Below are positions 24,366-33,130 of a stretch of 46,375 nt of DNA, piece after piece. The stretch covers positions 1 to 46,375 of the forward strand of contig DATFHG010000047.1 of the NCBI GenBank assembly GCA_035248725.1. Reading direction: 5' to 3'. The stretch is from DASPMP01 sp035248725. Lineage in GTDB: Bacteria; Gemmatimonadota; Gemmatimonadetes; Gemmatimonadales; Gemmatimonadaceae. The notes below the pieces were generated by a model that was not told the origin of the DNA, searched no databases, and saw only the letters and a list, made by a program, of their open reading frames with translations. Made by a program: the position numbers and the translations under genes. Each line of letters starts with the position of its first letter. The first letter of the stretch is position 1.

Positions 24366-25394
24366 CTAGGGGGCCGATGCCCGCCCTCCAGCCAGCGAAT
24401 CCTCGATCAGGTCCAACGCCGAGCGCGGCTCGGCCGTAAACGTCTCCCGCGGCCAGTCGCTCCGCAGCGCGTCGAGCACCAGGAACAGCGCCAGCCCCTC
24501 GTCCTGCGACCAGAACCCCGCGTCTCCGCGCACGCGCTCCACGAGGTCCTGGAGCGGCTGGCGACCGCTCCGGGTATGCAGGTACGCCACTTCGGCGAAG
24601 GCCGCGGCGCCCTCCAGATCCAGCATGAGCTGCTCCACGAACGCCCAGGGTGCGGCTTCGCCCCCGAAAAACTGTTCGCGGCGTCGCTTCATCACGTCCA
24701 CGGCCTGGCGCGCGTACCGCCGGCGATCCGGCCCGTTCCGTGACATCGCCGCCTGATACAATAGCGACGTCTCCCGCGCGACCGACGCCCGGAACGCCGC
24801 GCTGCTGTCGAAGCGCTCCTGCACGATGTCGTCATCCACGTCGCGCATGCCCACCAGCCCGCCGGCCGCGCGGAGTCGCGTCACGAGCAGCGGAAGCTGA
24901 CGCGTGTGCGTCATCTCGTGGATGAACGATCGCGTGAGAAACTCGTCCCAGTCTTCGTCCGCCAGCGTCGTGTCGGATTCCCAGACGCTGCGGAGCGCCA
25001 TCACGAGAAAGGTGGTGCTGTCGCCAGTGGCGAGCGACGCGAACGCCAGCGCCCGGGGCGCGATCACCTGCCCATTCGGCAACGCGATGTGGCCGCCGTG
25101 GCGCTGCCCGACCACCTGCGCGGAGTCCGGATCCAGGTGATACGCGCACTGCCGGTCGAACAGAATGATCTCGGACCGGCGCGCCGGCGGCAGCAGCAGC
25201 GCGCGCGACGCGATCTGGTCCCACGCCGCGAGCGATCCGTGAACCCAGTCGCGCTCTCGCGTGGTGAGCTCGCAGCCGCGACTCCCGCCGCTCGCGTCGT
25301 TCAACGGGAGAGGCGCGCCTCGCACGGCAGGAGCGGAGATCGCAATCGCGCCCACCATGCCGATCGCGCGCAGCTGGCGACCTTCGATGTGCAA
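24366..25394 (-). CDS. Secreted HExxH (zincin-like) protein of unknown function
   Basis: A 342-aa exported protein not matched to a named family. It has a zincin motif HEMTH in SFIHEMTHTRQLPLLVTRLR, and a later acidic segment DEGLALFLVLD that could give a third ligand, so metallopeptidase activity is plausible. The reading frame is open from GTG at 25430, but a promoter (GATAAT at 25424-25419) lies inside that extension, so translation should begin at TTG 25394, which yields a signal peptide (HIEGRQLRAIGMVGAIAIS); ATG at 25358 is a third choice. It is 43-80 bp from the divergent kinase operon, depending on start. Confidence 0.72.
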   Translation of the reverse strand: MHIEGRQLRAIGMVGAIAISAPAVRGAPLPLNDASGGSRGCELTTRERDWVHGSLAAWDQIASRALLLPPARRSEIILFDRQCAYHLDPDSAQVVGQRHGGHIALPNGQVIAPRALAFASLATGDSTTFLVMALRSVWESDTTLADEDWDEFLTRSFIHEMTHTRQLPLLVTRLRAAGGLVGMRDVDDDIVQERFDSSAAFRASVARETSLLYQAAMSRNGPDRRRYARQAVDVMKRRREQFFGGEAAPWAFVEQLMLDLEGAAAFAEVAYLHTRSGRQPLQDLVERVRGDAGFWSQDEGLALFLVLDALRSDWPRETFTAEPRSALDLIEDSLAGGRASAP

Positions 25395-25418
25395 TGCCCT
25401 GGGGGAAAGCCTACCTTG

Positions 25419-25446
25419 ATTATCGCTCACGCCACCGCTGGTTCAA
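25419..25446 (-). promoter_or_regulatory. Candidate sigma-70 promoter for the HExxH protein gene
   Basis: On the minus strand, TTGAAC (25446-25441) and GATAAT (25424-25419) are separated by 16 bases; matches to TTGACA and TATAAT are 4/6 and 5/6. Transcription would begin near 25412, downstream of the furthest possible start codon (25430). It lies between divergent genes. Confidence 0.55.
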
Positions 25447-25473
25447 GGCCCCGCGCACGAGTCCCGGCTTCCC

Positions 25474-27372
25474 ATGACCGAGCTGCCCGAGCTGCCATCA
25501 GGCATCGACACCACGTTCGTCGCGTTCCAGGAGGCGCTGGCCGGCCGCTATTCGCTCGAGCGTGAGCTCGGCCGCGGTGGCATGGGCGTCGTGTATCTCG
25601 CGCGCGAGGTCCGGCTCGACCGGCAGGTCGCCATCAAGCTGCTGCCGCCGGAGCTCGGCGCGAATGCCACGCTGCGCGATCGCTTCCTGCGGGAGGCGCG
25701 CACGGCGGCGCGACTGTCGCACCCGTACATCGTCCCGATCCACAGCGTCGACGAGGTGGGCCCGTACGTGTTCTACGTGATGGCCTACGTCGACGGCGAG
25801 ACGCTCGCCGAGCGCGTGCACGCGCGCGGGCCGCTGCCCGCGCAGGACGTCACGCGCATTCTGCGCGAGGTGGCGTGGGCACTGGCGTACGCGCACGCGC
25901 AAGGCGTGATCCATCGCGACATCAAACCGGCGAACATCCTGCTCGAGGGCGGGACCGCGCGCGCGATGGTCCTCGACTTCGGCATCGCGCGACTCGCGAA
26001 CGTCACCGGCCACACGGAAGTCGGCCAGGTGCTCGGCACGCCCGAATACATGAGTCCCGAGCAGGCGTGCGGCGAGGCGGTCGACGGCCGGAGCGACCTG
26101 TATTCCCTCGGCATCGTCGGCTACTACGCGCTGAGCGGCGCGCTGCCGTTCACGGGAGGACCGCAGGAAGTGCTGGCGCAACAGGTGACGAAGGCGCCGC
26201 CGCCGCTGAGTGGCGCCGCGCGCGCAGTGCCGCGCGCGCTCGCGAACGCCATCGAGCAGTGCCTCGCGAAAGATCCGGCGCAGCGCTTCGCCACCGGCGA
26301 AGCGCTCGCCGACGCACTGGCCCCCGCCCTGGAACGTCGCGGCGATCTACCCGTGCCGCTGCGCGTCTTTCTCGACCGGCGCCGCATGGCGGTGGTGCTC
26401 GTGCCCGCGGCGCTGGGGATGAGCGTGCTGTCCAGCCTCATCGCGCAGATGTCGCGCGGCGGTGTGACGACGCCGCACCTGGCGCTGGCGATCGTCGTCG
26501 GCGCCTTCACGCTCGTCGCGCCCTTTGGCGTCGTCATCGGTCGGTTGCGTCAGCTGTTGCGCCACGGGTATGGCGCCGACGACATCGTCGCGGCCTTCCG
26601 CACCTCGTTCCAGCGCCAGCGCGAGGAGTTCCAGTACGAGTTCGGCAACGATCGCAGTGCCCGCGAGAAAGCGTTTCGCGCCGCCGCCGTCCTGGGTTTT
26701 GGTGTGGCCGGCGGTGCCGCGCTGGCCGCCGTTGGCGGCGTCGTCATGCCCGGCGTGCCCCTCGCGCCCATCGCGATCATGGGGTTGTACTTCGGCATCT
26801 TCGGGATGGTCGTGAGCGCGCGCTGGCGCCGCCTGCGCGAGGGCGGTGAATCGAGGTTCGCCCGCTTCTGGGAGAGTCGCGTCGGACGCGCGCTCGTGCG
26901 CGTTGCCGGATTCCGCCTCGGCGCGCGCGCGGTCCCCAGCGATCGGCCCACGGAGCTTGGCATCGCGATGTCGGCCGAAGCGCTGTACGACAGCTTCCCC
27001 AAGGACACGCGCAAGGCGCTCGGCGACGTGCCCGGCGTGCTGCACGGACTGGAGACGCATGCACGGGCGATCCGCGTGCGCATCGAGTCCCTCGACGCGT
27101 CCATCGCCGAAGCGCAACGCGCCTCGCCGCACGTCGCCGCCGCCCAGGACCGCCTGCTCGCCGACCTGCGCGCTGCGCGTGGACACGCCGAGCAGCGTCT
27201 GCAGGACGTGGTGACCGCGCTGGAGACGTTGCGGCTGGACATGCTGCGCCTGCGCGCCGGCGCCGGCGGAACGGACAGCATCACGCTGGACCTCCAGGGT
27301 GCGCAGGAGCTCAGCGCGGATGTGGACCGCCTGCTCGCGGGTGCCGGCGAGGTGCGCCGCGCGCTGCGATGA
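25474..27372 (+). CDS. Membrane Ser/Thr protein kinase (PknB-like), first kinase of the operon
   Basis: A 632-aa Hanks-type kinase. Glycine loop GRGGMGVV at 33-40, K55 in AIKLL, E74 in the alpha-C helix, HRDIKPAN at 147-154 (catalytic D149), DFG at 168-170 and SPEQ as the APE-equivalent, so it should be active. After the kinase domain come four hydrophobic stretches (about 305-320, 335-355, 405-425 and 430-450), then a long C-terminal helical region (about 515-632) with heptad-like spacing. The C-terminal region is unusual: no PASTA or TPR domain. The ATG at 25474 is used, without a ribosome site. Its stop overlaps the next gene as ATGA. Its targets are unknown; the overlapping ATP-grasp and second kinase are candidates. 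Confidence 0.92.
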   Translation: MTELPELPSGIDTTFVAFQEALAGRYSLERELGRGGMGVVYLAREVRLDRQVAIKLLPPELGANATLRDRFLREARTAARLSHPYIVPIHSVDEVGPYVFYVMAYVDGETLAERVHARGPLPAQDVTRILREVAWALAYAHAQGVIHRDIKPANILLEGGTARAMVLDFGIARLANVTGHTEVGQVLGTPEYMSPEQACGEAVDGRSDLYSLGIVGYYALSGALPFTGGPQEVLAQQVTKAPPPLSGAARAVPRALANAIEQCLAKDPAQRFATGEALADALAPALERRGDLPVPLRVFLDRRRMAVVLVPAALGMSVLSSLIAQMSRGGVTTPHLALAIVVGAFTLVAPFGVVIGRLRQLLRHGYGADDIVAAFRTSFQRQREEFQYEFGNDRSAREKAFRAAAVLGFGVAGGAALAAVGGVVMPGVPLAPIAIMGLYFGIFGMVVSARWRRLREGGESRFARFWESRVGRALVRVAGFRLGARAVPSDRPTELGIAMSAEALYDSFPKDTRKALGDVPGVLHGLETHARAIRVRIESLDASIAEAQRASPHVAAAQDRLLADLRAARGHAEQRLQDVVTALETLRLDMLRLRAGAGGTDSITLDLQGAQELSADVDRLLAGAGEVRRALR

Positions 27373-28220
27373 TCGGGCTCGTCACCTACGACAAGTTCCC
27401 CGATCTCACCGACGACGACCGTCCGCTCATCGAGGAATTCCGTCGCCTCGGCCACGACGCGCGCGCCGTCCGGTGGGATGACACGTCGGTGGGCTGGCAT
27501 GAATTCCACGCGCTCGTGCTGCGATCCTGCTGGGACTATCACCTGCGTCCGGCGGAATTCCGTGACTGGCTGGATCGCGTGTCCGAGGCGCGAATCCCCC
27601 TGTGGAATTCCGCCGAGGTCGTGCGGTGGAACATGCACAAATCGTATTTGCGCGATCTCGCGGGCCGGAATGTTCTGATACCGGAGACGCAATGGATTGC
27701 GAAGGGTGAACGCCGCACGCTGACGGACGTGCTGCACCAGCGCGGCTGGACGGAAGCCGTCGTCAAACCGGCCATCTCCGCCTCGGCCACCCACACGTGG
27801 CGCGTGCACGATTCCCGAACGTCTCGTGTGCCCTTCGATGCCCTCGTACGCGAAAGCGACGTGCTGGTGCAGGAGCTGATACCGGAGATCGCCGCCGAGG
27901 GCGAGTGGTCCATCGTGCTCATCGACGGCGCGATCAGTCATGCCGCGTTGAAGCGACCGAAGGCCGGCGACTTTCGGGTCCAATGGGAGCACGGCGGCTC
28001 TTCACAGCGTGCCGACGCCCCGCCGCAAGTCACCTCGGCCGCACTGGCCACGGCACGTCACATTCCGGGTCCCTGGCTGTATGCTCGAGTGGATGGTGTG
28101 ATGACCGGTCGCGGGTTCATGCTGATGGAGATCGAGTGCATCGAGCCGCATCTGTTCTTTGCGTACCGGCCCGCATCGCGGGCGCAATTCGCGAACGCGC
28201 TGGCCTCTCGGCTCGTATAA
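27369..28220 (+). CDS. ATP-grasp domain protein (RimK/DcsG-like)
   Basis: A 283-aa ATP-grasp ligase. The N-terminal part (TYDKFPDLTDDDRPLIEEFRR) matches ATP-grasp enzymes that resemble cycloserine ligase DcsG and the RimK-type group. Typical ATP-binding segments are VKPAISASATHTW, VLVQELIPEIAAEGEWSIVLIDG and, near the C-terminus, FMLMEIECIEPHLFF with Glu and other acids for magnesium. It joins a carboxylate and an amine or thiol using ATP. The start overlaps the kinase stop by four bases (ATGA). A TATAAT sequence overlapping its own stop codon serves as promoter for the next gene. Cytoplasmic; whether it modifies a small molecule or a protein tail cannot be seen. Confidence 0.85.
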   Translation: MIGLVTYDKFPDLTDDDRPLIEEFRRLGHDARAVRWDDTSVGWHEFHALVLRSCWDYHLRPAEFRDWLDRVSEARIPLWNSAEVVRWNMHKSYLRDLAGRNVLIPETQWIAKGERRTLTDVLHQRGWTEAVVKPAISASATHTWRVHDSRTSRVPFDALVRESDVLVQELIPEIAAEGEWSIVLIDGAISHAALKRPKAGDFRVQWEHGGSSQRADAPPQVTSAALATARHIPGPWLYARVDGVMTGRGFMLMEIECIEPHLFFAYRPASRAQFANALASRLV

Positions 28221-28221
28221 T
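28216..28221 (+). promoter_or_regulatory. Consensus -10 element, six bases before the second kinase ATG
   Basis: A perfect TATAAT spans the stop codon (TAA) of the ATP-grasp gene. With a transcript start seven bases downstream, the mRNA would begin at or next to the ATG at 28228, giving a leaderless message. No good -35 is present; the hexamer 17 bases upstream is GAACGC. It would make the second kinase independently transcribed within the operon. Confidence 0.55.
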
Positions 28222-28227
28222 TCCTTC

Positions 28228-29604
28228 ATGGCGGGGCTCGAGACGCGGCTTCAGGAGCACCTCGGTGGCGCGTTCACCATCCAGTCGGAGCTGGGCGGTG
28301 GCGGGATGTCGCGTGTGTTCGTCGCCGACGACACGGCGTTGTCGCGACGCGTCGTGGTCAAGGTGCTCAACCCCGCCCTCGCCGCCACCGTGTCCGTCGC
28401 GCGCTTTCAGCGCGAGATCATGGTGGTCGCGAAGCTCAACCACCCGAACATCGTCCCCATCCTGTCGGCGGGCGAGGTGGACGGCCTGCCGTACTTCATC
28501 ATGCCGTACATCGAGGGGGAGTCGCTGCGCGGACGCATCGTGCGCGGCCCGCTTTCGCTGCGCGAGACCGTCGCGATCCTGAAGGACGTCACACGCGCCC
28601 TCGCGTACGCGCACAGCGTCGGCATCGTGCACCGCGACATCAAACCCGACAACGTGCTCCTGGCGGGAACGGCGGCGGTGGTCACGGACTTCGGCGTGGC
28701 CAAAGCGTTGTCCGCGGCGCGCGAGCGCGGGCTCAGCTACCCGCAGTCGGGCCATACCATCACCGGCGTCGGCATCTCGCTCGGGACGCCGCAGTACATG
28801 GCACCGGAGCAGGCGGCAGCCGATCCGAACGCCGACCATCGCGTGGACATCTACGCGCTCGGCATCGTGGCATACGAGATGCTCGTCGGGTCTCCGCCGT
28901 TTCACGGACGCACCCCGCAGGCACTGCTCGCGGCCCAGCTCACCGAACTGCCGGCGCCGCTCGCGTCGCGTCGGTACGACGTGCCGGTCGCGTTCTCCGA
29001 TCTCGTGATGCAGTGTCTCGAGAAGGATCCAGCCGACCGACCTCGCAACGCGCAGGAGCTGCTCCGTGTGCTGGACAGCCCCGACGCGCTCTCGGGACCG
29101 ATCGCGGCGCCGCCACGCGTGAAGACCGCGCGCATGTGGAATCGCTGGCGCGCCGCGATGTCCATCGCGCTGCCCAGCGCGCTCGTGATCGGCCTCGTGA
29201 CATGGGCCTTCTGGCCGGACGCGCGCGCCAAAGCGTCCCCGCCGGCCGGCGTGGATCCACCGCTCACGATCCGTGTCGTATCGCCGGACACCATCGGCGC
29301 CGGTTCCGGCGCGCTCGGCGCCGCGATGTCGGCGTCGATCGAGACGGCGCTGGTCCGTGCCGGCCTGCGCGTCGCGAGCTCGACCACCGCGAACAGCGAC
29401 TCCGGACGCCTACTCGTGCAGACCACCGTGCAGCGCGCCGGCAGTCGAGCGCGTGCCAGCGTGCGACTCTTCCGCGTGCAGCCCGACAGCGCGATCTGGG
29501 CCGACCAGATCGACTATCGCGTGGACGACAGCTTCTCCGCGCAGGACTCCGTGGCCGCCCGCGTGACGCGTGCGGCGCGCGCCGCCATGACGCGCACCCC
29601 GTGA
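28228..29604 (+). CDS. Membrane Ser/Thr protein kinase, second kinase of the operon
   Basis: A 458-aa kinase with intact catalytic residues: glycine loop GGGGMSRV, K45 (VVVKVL), E63, HRDIKPDN 135-142 (D137), DFG 154-156 and APEQ. One membrane segment follows near residues 310-327 (IALPSALVIGLVTWAFW). The last 125 residues, beyond the membrane, form a beta/alpha periplasmic domain (PPLTIRVVSPDTIGAGSGA, VRLFRVQPDSAIWADQIDYRVDD) reminiscent of the FlgO/TolB-type N-terminal domains seen in TPR-kinase proteins, but lacking TPRs. ATG 28228 has no ribosome site but a consensus TATAAT six bases upstream. Its stop overlaps the DinB gene GTG (GTGA). Confidence 0.93.
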   Translation: MAGLETRLQEHLGGAFTIQSELGGGGMSRVFVADDTALSRRVVVKVLNPALAATVSVARFQREIMVVAKLNHPNIVPILSAGEVDGLPYFIMPYIEGESLRGRIVRGPLSLRETVAILKDVTRALAYAHSVGIVHRDIKPDNVLLAGTAAVVTDFGVAKALSAARERGLSYPQSGHTITGVGISLGTPQYMAPEQAAADPNADHRVDIYALGIVAYEMLVGSPPFHGRTPQALLAAQLTELPAPLASRRYDVPVAFSDLVMQCLEKDPADRPRNAQELLRVLDSPDALSGPIAAPPRVKTARMWNRWRAAMSIALPSALVIGLVTWAFWPDARAKASPPAGVDPPLTIRVVSPDTIGAGSGALGAAMSASIETALVRAGLRVASSTTANSDSGRLLVQTTVQRAGSRARASVRLFRVQPDSAIWADQIDYRVDDSFSAQDSVAARVTRAARAAMTRTP

Positions 29605-30128
29605 CGCACAACGTCGCGCCGCAGTTCTTCACCAAAATGTTCGACCTCAGTTACGGAGCGATGTTCCGCAACCTCGAGGGACTCACCCACGACGAGAGCC
29701 TGCTGGCGCCGCCCTCGGGCGGCAACTCTCTGAACTGGGTCGTCGGCCACATCGTTGCCACGCGGAACCGGATTCTCCCGCTCGTCGGTGTCGCGCCGCT
29801 CTGGCCGCGTGAGCACGCGATGCTGTACAGCGGCCGGGACGACGCAGGATGGTCAGTAGAACGGGCGCTCGCGCTCGATACCATCAAGACGGACCTCGCG
29901 CGCTCGCAGCAATCGCTGCTCTCCGCGCTCGATGCGATGCCGCAGAACGCGCTGGCCGCGGCCACCGAACAGGGACAGATGCTCGGCGATGTGCTGGGAT
30001 TCTTTCACTTCCACGAGTCGTATCACGGCGGACAGATCGCGTTGATCCGCCGTCTGCTCGGCCACGCCGGAGTGATCAAGCCGCCGGCGACGCCGCGTCA
30101 GAGCGGCGCATACCGCATCCAGCCGTAG
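29601..30128 (+). CDS. DinB family protein
   Basis: A 175-aa four-helix-bundle protein of the DinB/DUF664 superfamily, whose members bind a metal with three histidines. These can be read as H50 (VVGHIVATRN) and H138 and H142 (HESYHGGQIALIRRLLG). Many DinB members are thiol transferases using mycothiol or bacillithiol; others have no known activity, and the substrate cannot be inferred. GTG at 29601 overlaps the kinase stop (GTGA), and the next gene starts three bases after its stop, so this is the middle of a coupled chain. Confidence 0.9.
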   Translation: MTHNVAPQFFTKMFDLSYGAMFRNLEGLTHDESLLAPPSGGNSLNWVVGHIVATRNRILPLVGVAPLWPREHAMLYSGRDDAGWSVERALALDTIKTDLARSQQSLLSALDAMPQNALAAATEQGQMLGDVLGFFHFHESYHGGQIALIRRLLGHAGVIKPPATPRQSGAYRIQP

Positions 30129-30130
30129 CC

Positions 30131-30685
30131 GTGACGCGTAGCCTGCACGTGCGGCTTGCCACGCCCTCGGACGCGGCTCCGCTCGCGCGCATGGGCGGCT
30201 ACCTGTTCGCGCAGGCGTTCGCGGCGCAGAACACGGTGGAGAACATGCGCGCGTATCTGGAGCACGCCTTCTCCGTCGAAAATCAGGAGCGGGAACTGCG
30301 CGACCGCAACATGCGAACCTGGATCGCGGAAGACGCCGACGGCACCGCCATCGGCTATGCACAGCTCAGACTCGGCGCCGAACCAGAAGGACTGTCGCTC
30401 GCCAATCCCAGCGAGCTGGCGCGCATCTACACCGACGCCGCATGGCACGGCCAGGGCGTCGGGGCGCGGTTGCTGGCGCAGGTGGTCGACACCGCCCGCG
30501 CGTGGGGCTCAGCGGCCCTCTGGCTCGGCGTATGGAAGGAAAACCCGCGCGGGATCGCCTTCTACCAGAAGCATGGATTCCGCATCGCGGGCGAACAGAC
30601 CTTCCGGCTCGGCACCGATCCCCAACACGACTGGATCATGGTGCGCGGTCTATCGAACGATCAGCCTTCGCCCGCGACGAGGTGA
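30131..30685 (+). CDS. GNAT family N-acetyltransferase
   Basis: A 184-aa GCN5-related acetyltransferase. The acetyl-CoA pyrophosphate loop is the block HGQGVGARLLAQVV and the C-terminal beta-bulge ends with FYQKHGFRIAGEQTF. The N-terminal strand (LHVRLATPSDAAPLARMG) is typical. GTG at 30131 is used, three bases after the DinB stop. It closes the kinase-ATP-grasp-kinase-DinB-GNAT operon. Its 3' end overlaps the convergent LytTR gene by 25 bases. The acetyl acceptor is unknown; metabolite or antibiotic detoxification or protein N-acetylation are options. Confidence 0.9.
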   Translation: MTRSLHVRLATPSDAAPLARMGGYLFAQAFAAQNTVENMRAYLEHAFSVENQERELRDRNMRTWIAEDADGTAIGYAQLRLGAEPEGLSLANPSELARIYTDAAWHGQGVGARLLAQVVDTARAWGSAALWLGVWKENPRGIAFYQKHGFRIAGEQTFRLGTDPQHDWIMVRGLSNDQPSPATR

Positions 30686-31158
30686 AGGCCGGACGTCAGC
30701 GCCTGCAGGTCCAGCAAGCCCGGACGCCAGAGCGCGCGCAGCTTGTGAAATTCAGCGCGACCGATCTCGAGGCGCAGGCCGCTGCCGAGAACAGCAAATG
30801 CCTTGCGATACCGTCCCTTTTCCACGGCGACGATGGCGGCGGCGCGGATCACCGCACCGCGGTGCACGCGCAGGAATCCACGGTCGCGCAAGTCGTCGGC
30901 CAGCCGGGAGAGCGTCACTCGCATGCGGTGCTTCTCACCCGTTGATGTGTGCACGATGACGAGGTTGCCGTCGGCCTCCAGGCAGTCGACGTCTTCCAGA
31001 CGGAGGAGGCGCACTCCCGTGTCGGTCTTCAGCACGAGACGCAGGTCGCGCGCTTGCGCCTCCCGCTCGACCTGAGCAGGACGGCGTCGAGGAGCAGGGG
31101 ATCGACGCGCGTTAGCTTGATCCTTCCGCAACGGCGCGGTTGGCAGTGGTGACGACAT
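30661..31158 (-). CDS. LytTR-domain DNA-binding regulator without receiver
   Basis: A 165-aa protein. The first 35 residues are basic and low complexity (RRSPAPRRRPAQVEREAQA). Residues 38-140 form a LytTR domain: LRLVLKTDTGVRLLRLEDVDCLEADGNLVIVHTSTGEKH, then RVTLSRLADDL, GFLRVHRGAVIRAAAIVAVEKGRY. LytTR proteins bind imperfect direct repeats and usually carry a receiver or membrane domain; this one has neither, so regulation must be through level or an unknown partner. The ATG at 31158 lies only 13 bp from the ABC-F gene start (31172) on the opposite strand, so it may regulate that gene and itself. Confidence 0.88.
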   Translation of the reverse strand: MSSPLPTAPLRKDQANARRSPAPRRRPAQVEREAQARDLRLVLKTDTGVRLLRLEDVDCLEADGNLVIVHTSTGEKHRMRVTLSRLADDLRDRGFLRVHRGAVIRAAAIVAVEKGRYRKAFAVLGSGLRLEIGRAEFHKLRALWRPGLLDLQALTSGLHLVAGEG

Positions 31159-31171
31159 TCTCTTGGCTCTC

Positions 31172-33130
31172 GTGACTCAGCTCTCGTTTTCGAACGTCGG
31201 AGTGGACTTTGGTTCAACTACGCTCTTCTCGGGCGTAACGTTGACGGTCGCCGCGGGCGAGCGCTGGGGCATCGTCGGACGCAACGGAACTGGCAAAACC
31301 ACGCTGTTCCGGTTGCTGATGGGCGCTATGCCGCCGACGCATGGCACTATTGCGCGACAGCCCGGGCTGCGAGTCTCGCTCCTCGAGCAACATCGCGATT
31401 TCGGGGGAGCCCACACAGTCTGGGAGGCAGCGGCGGGCGAGCTGGCCGCAATTCTCGACCTGGAGCGCTCCCTCGCCGCTCAGGCTGCCGCGCTGGCCAC
31501 GGACTCGTCGGAGCAGGCTTTGGAGCGATACGGACGCGACCTGGAGCGCTTCGAGCACGAGGGCGGTTACGCGGTCACCTCACGCATCGATGCGGTGTTG
31601 CACGGGTTGGGTTTCGATCCTGAGCGCGCCCGGACCACGCCGCTGCAGACGCTGAGCGGTGGCGAGCGCGGCCGGCTTGGCGTCGCGCGCCAGCTCGCCA
31701 GCTCGGCGGACATCCTGCTGCTCGACGAACCCACGAATCACCTCGACCTCGAGACCACGCGGTGGCTCGAGGATTACATCCGCACGCTCGATCGCACCGT
31801 CCTGCTGGTGAGCCACGACCGCGCGTTTCTCGATGCCACCGTGGACCATGTGCTGCACTTCGAGGGGGGCACCGCGACGTCATACGTTGGCGGCTATCAG
31901 GCGTTCGTCGAGCAACGCCAGCTGCGCCGGCTCACGCAGCAGCGCGCGTTCGAGCAGCAGCAGCGCAAGATCGCCGGCGAAGCGGACTACATCGCGCGCA
32001 ACATCGCGGGGCAGAACAGCCGTCAGGCCAAGGGCCGTCGCAAGCGACTGGAACGCATGCCGCGCCTCAGCGCGCCGGTGACCGATGAGGATACCATGTC
32101 GGTGCGCTTCGACGTCGCTGAGCGCGGCGGCGATCGCGTGCTGTCCGCCGTCAGCGCGACTATCGGCGTCGAGAACCGGGTGCTCGTGGAGAACTTCACC
32201 GGGACGGTCATGCGCGGGGACGTGGTGGGCCTCATCGGCCCGAATGGCGCGGGCAAGTCCACGCTCATCCGCTCCTTCTTCGGCGAGCATCCCGTCGCGC
32301 GTGGAGAACTCAAGCTGGGCGCGTCCATCACCGCGGGCTATTACCGGCAGGACCTCTCGCAGGTGCCGACGGACCGCACGCTGTACGACGTCATCAACGA
32401 TCTGCGGCCGACATGGGATCGTCGCCTCGTGCAGGGGCACCTCGGTCGCTTCGGGTTTTCCGGTGACGAGGTGCAGCGGCGGGCGGAGACGCTGTCCGGC
32501 GGCGAACGCGCGCGGGTCGCGCTCGCGATGCTCATGCTGTCGCGCGCGAATCTCCTCGTGCTCGATGAGCCCACGAATCACCTCGACGTCGAGTCCATCG
32601 AGGCCCTCGAGGACGCGATCGAGCGCTACGACGGAACCGTGATGCTGGTGAGCCACGACCGCGAGCTGCTGCGCGCGCTCACCACGAAGCTGTGGGTGCT
32701 GCACGCCCGCCACATCACGGAGTTCGCCGGTGGATTCGCCGAGTGGGAATCGGTGAGCGCCGAACGCGAACACGCCGCCGCCGTCAAGGCGGCCGAGGAG
32801 CAGGCGCTGCGGAAGGTGCACGAGCGGCAGCGCGTCGCCGCGCGGGAAGCCGACCGCGGGACGTCACCCAAGGACGCCCGCCGCCGGCAGCGCGACGCGC
32901 AGCGTGCGATCGACGAGCAGGAAGCCGCGATTGCGTCCGTCGAAACGCGCATCGCGCAGATCACCGCGGCGCTGGAGGATCCGGAGCTGTACACCCGTTC
33001 CGGCGGCGTGGCCGACGCGCAGCGGCTCGGCATCGAGCTCGAGACGCTCAAGGCGGAGCTCGAGCGCGGCTTCGAGACGTGGACGCGTCTCACACAGCAG
33101 CTCGAGGAATCGGAGCGCGTCTCAGGCTGA
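31172..33130 (+). CDS. ABC-F family ATPase (Uup/EttA-like translation factor)
   Basis: A 652-aa protein with two nucleotide-binding domains and no membrane segment, the ABC-F layout. Domain 1: GRNGTGKTTL, then LSGGERGRLGVARQL and LLLDEPTNHLD. Domain 2: GPNGAGKSTL, LSGGERARVALAML and LVLDEPTNHLD. The P-site tRNA-interaction linker lies between them (TQQRAFEQQQRKIAGEADYIARNIAGQNSRQAKGRRKRLERMPRL), and the C-terminus is a coiled coil as in Uup. ABC-F proteins bind ribosomes at the E site and resolve stalled translation or antibiotic block. The GTG at 31172 gives the canonical TQLSFSNV N-terminus; TTG at 31163 is possible. Nine bases overlap with the convergent AKR gene. Confidence 0.94.
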   Translation: MTQLSFSNVGVDFGSTTLFSGVTLTVAAGERWGIVGRNGTGKTTLFRLLMGAMPPTHGTIARQPGLRVSLLEQHRDFGGAHTVWEAAAGELAAILDLERSLAAQAAALATDSSEQALERYGRDLERFEHEGGYAVTSRIDAVLHGLGFDPERARTTPLQTLSGGERGRLGVARQLASSADILLLDEPTNHLDLETTRWLEDYIRTLDRTVLLVSHDRAFLDATVDHVLHFEGGTATSYVGGYQAFVEQRQLRRLTQQRAFEQQQRKIAGEADYIARNIAGQNSRQAKGRRKRLERMPRLSAPVTDEDTMSVRFDVAERGGDRVLSAVSATIGVENRVLVENFTGTVMRGDVVGLIGPNGAGKSTLIRSFFGEHPVARGELKLGASITAGYYRQDLSQVPTDRTLYDVINDLRPTWDRRLVQGHLGRFGFSGDEVQRRAETLSGGERARVALAMLMLSRANLLVLDEPTNHLDVESIEALEDAIERYDGTVMLVSHDRELLRALTTKLWVLHARHITEFAGGFAEWESVSAEREHAAAVKAAEEQALRKVHERQRVAAREADRGTSPKDARRRQRDAQRAIDEQEAAIASVETRIAQITAALEDPELYTRSGGVADAQRLGIELETLKAELERGFETWTRLTQQLEESERVSG

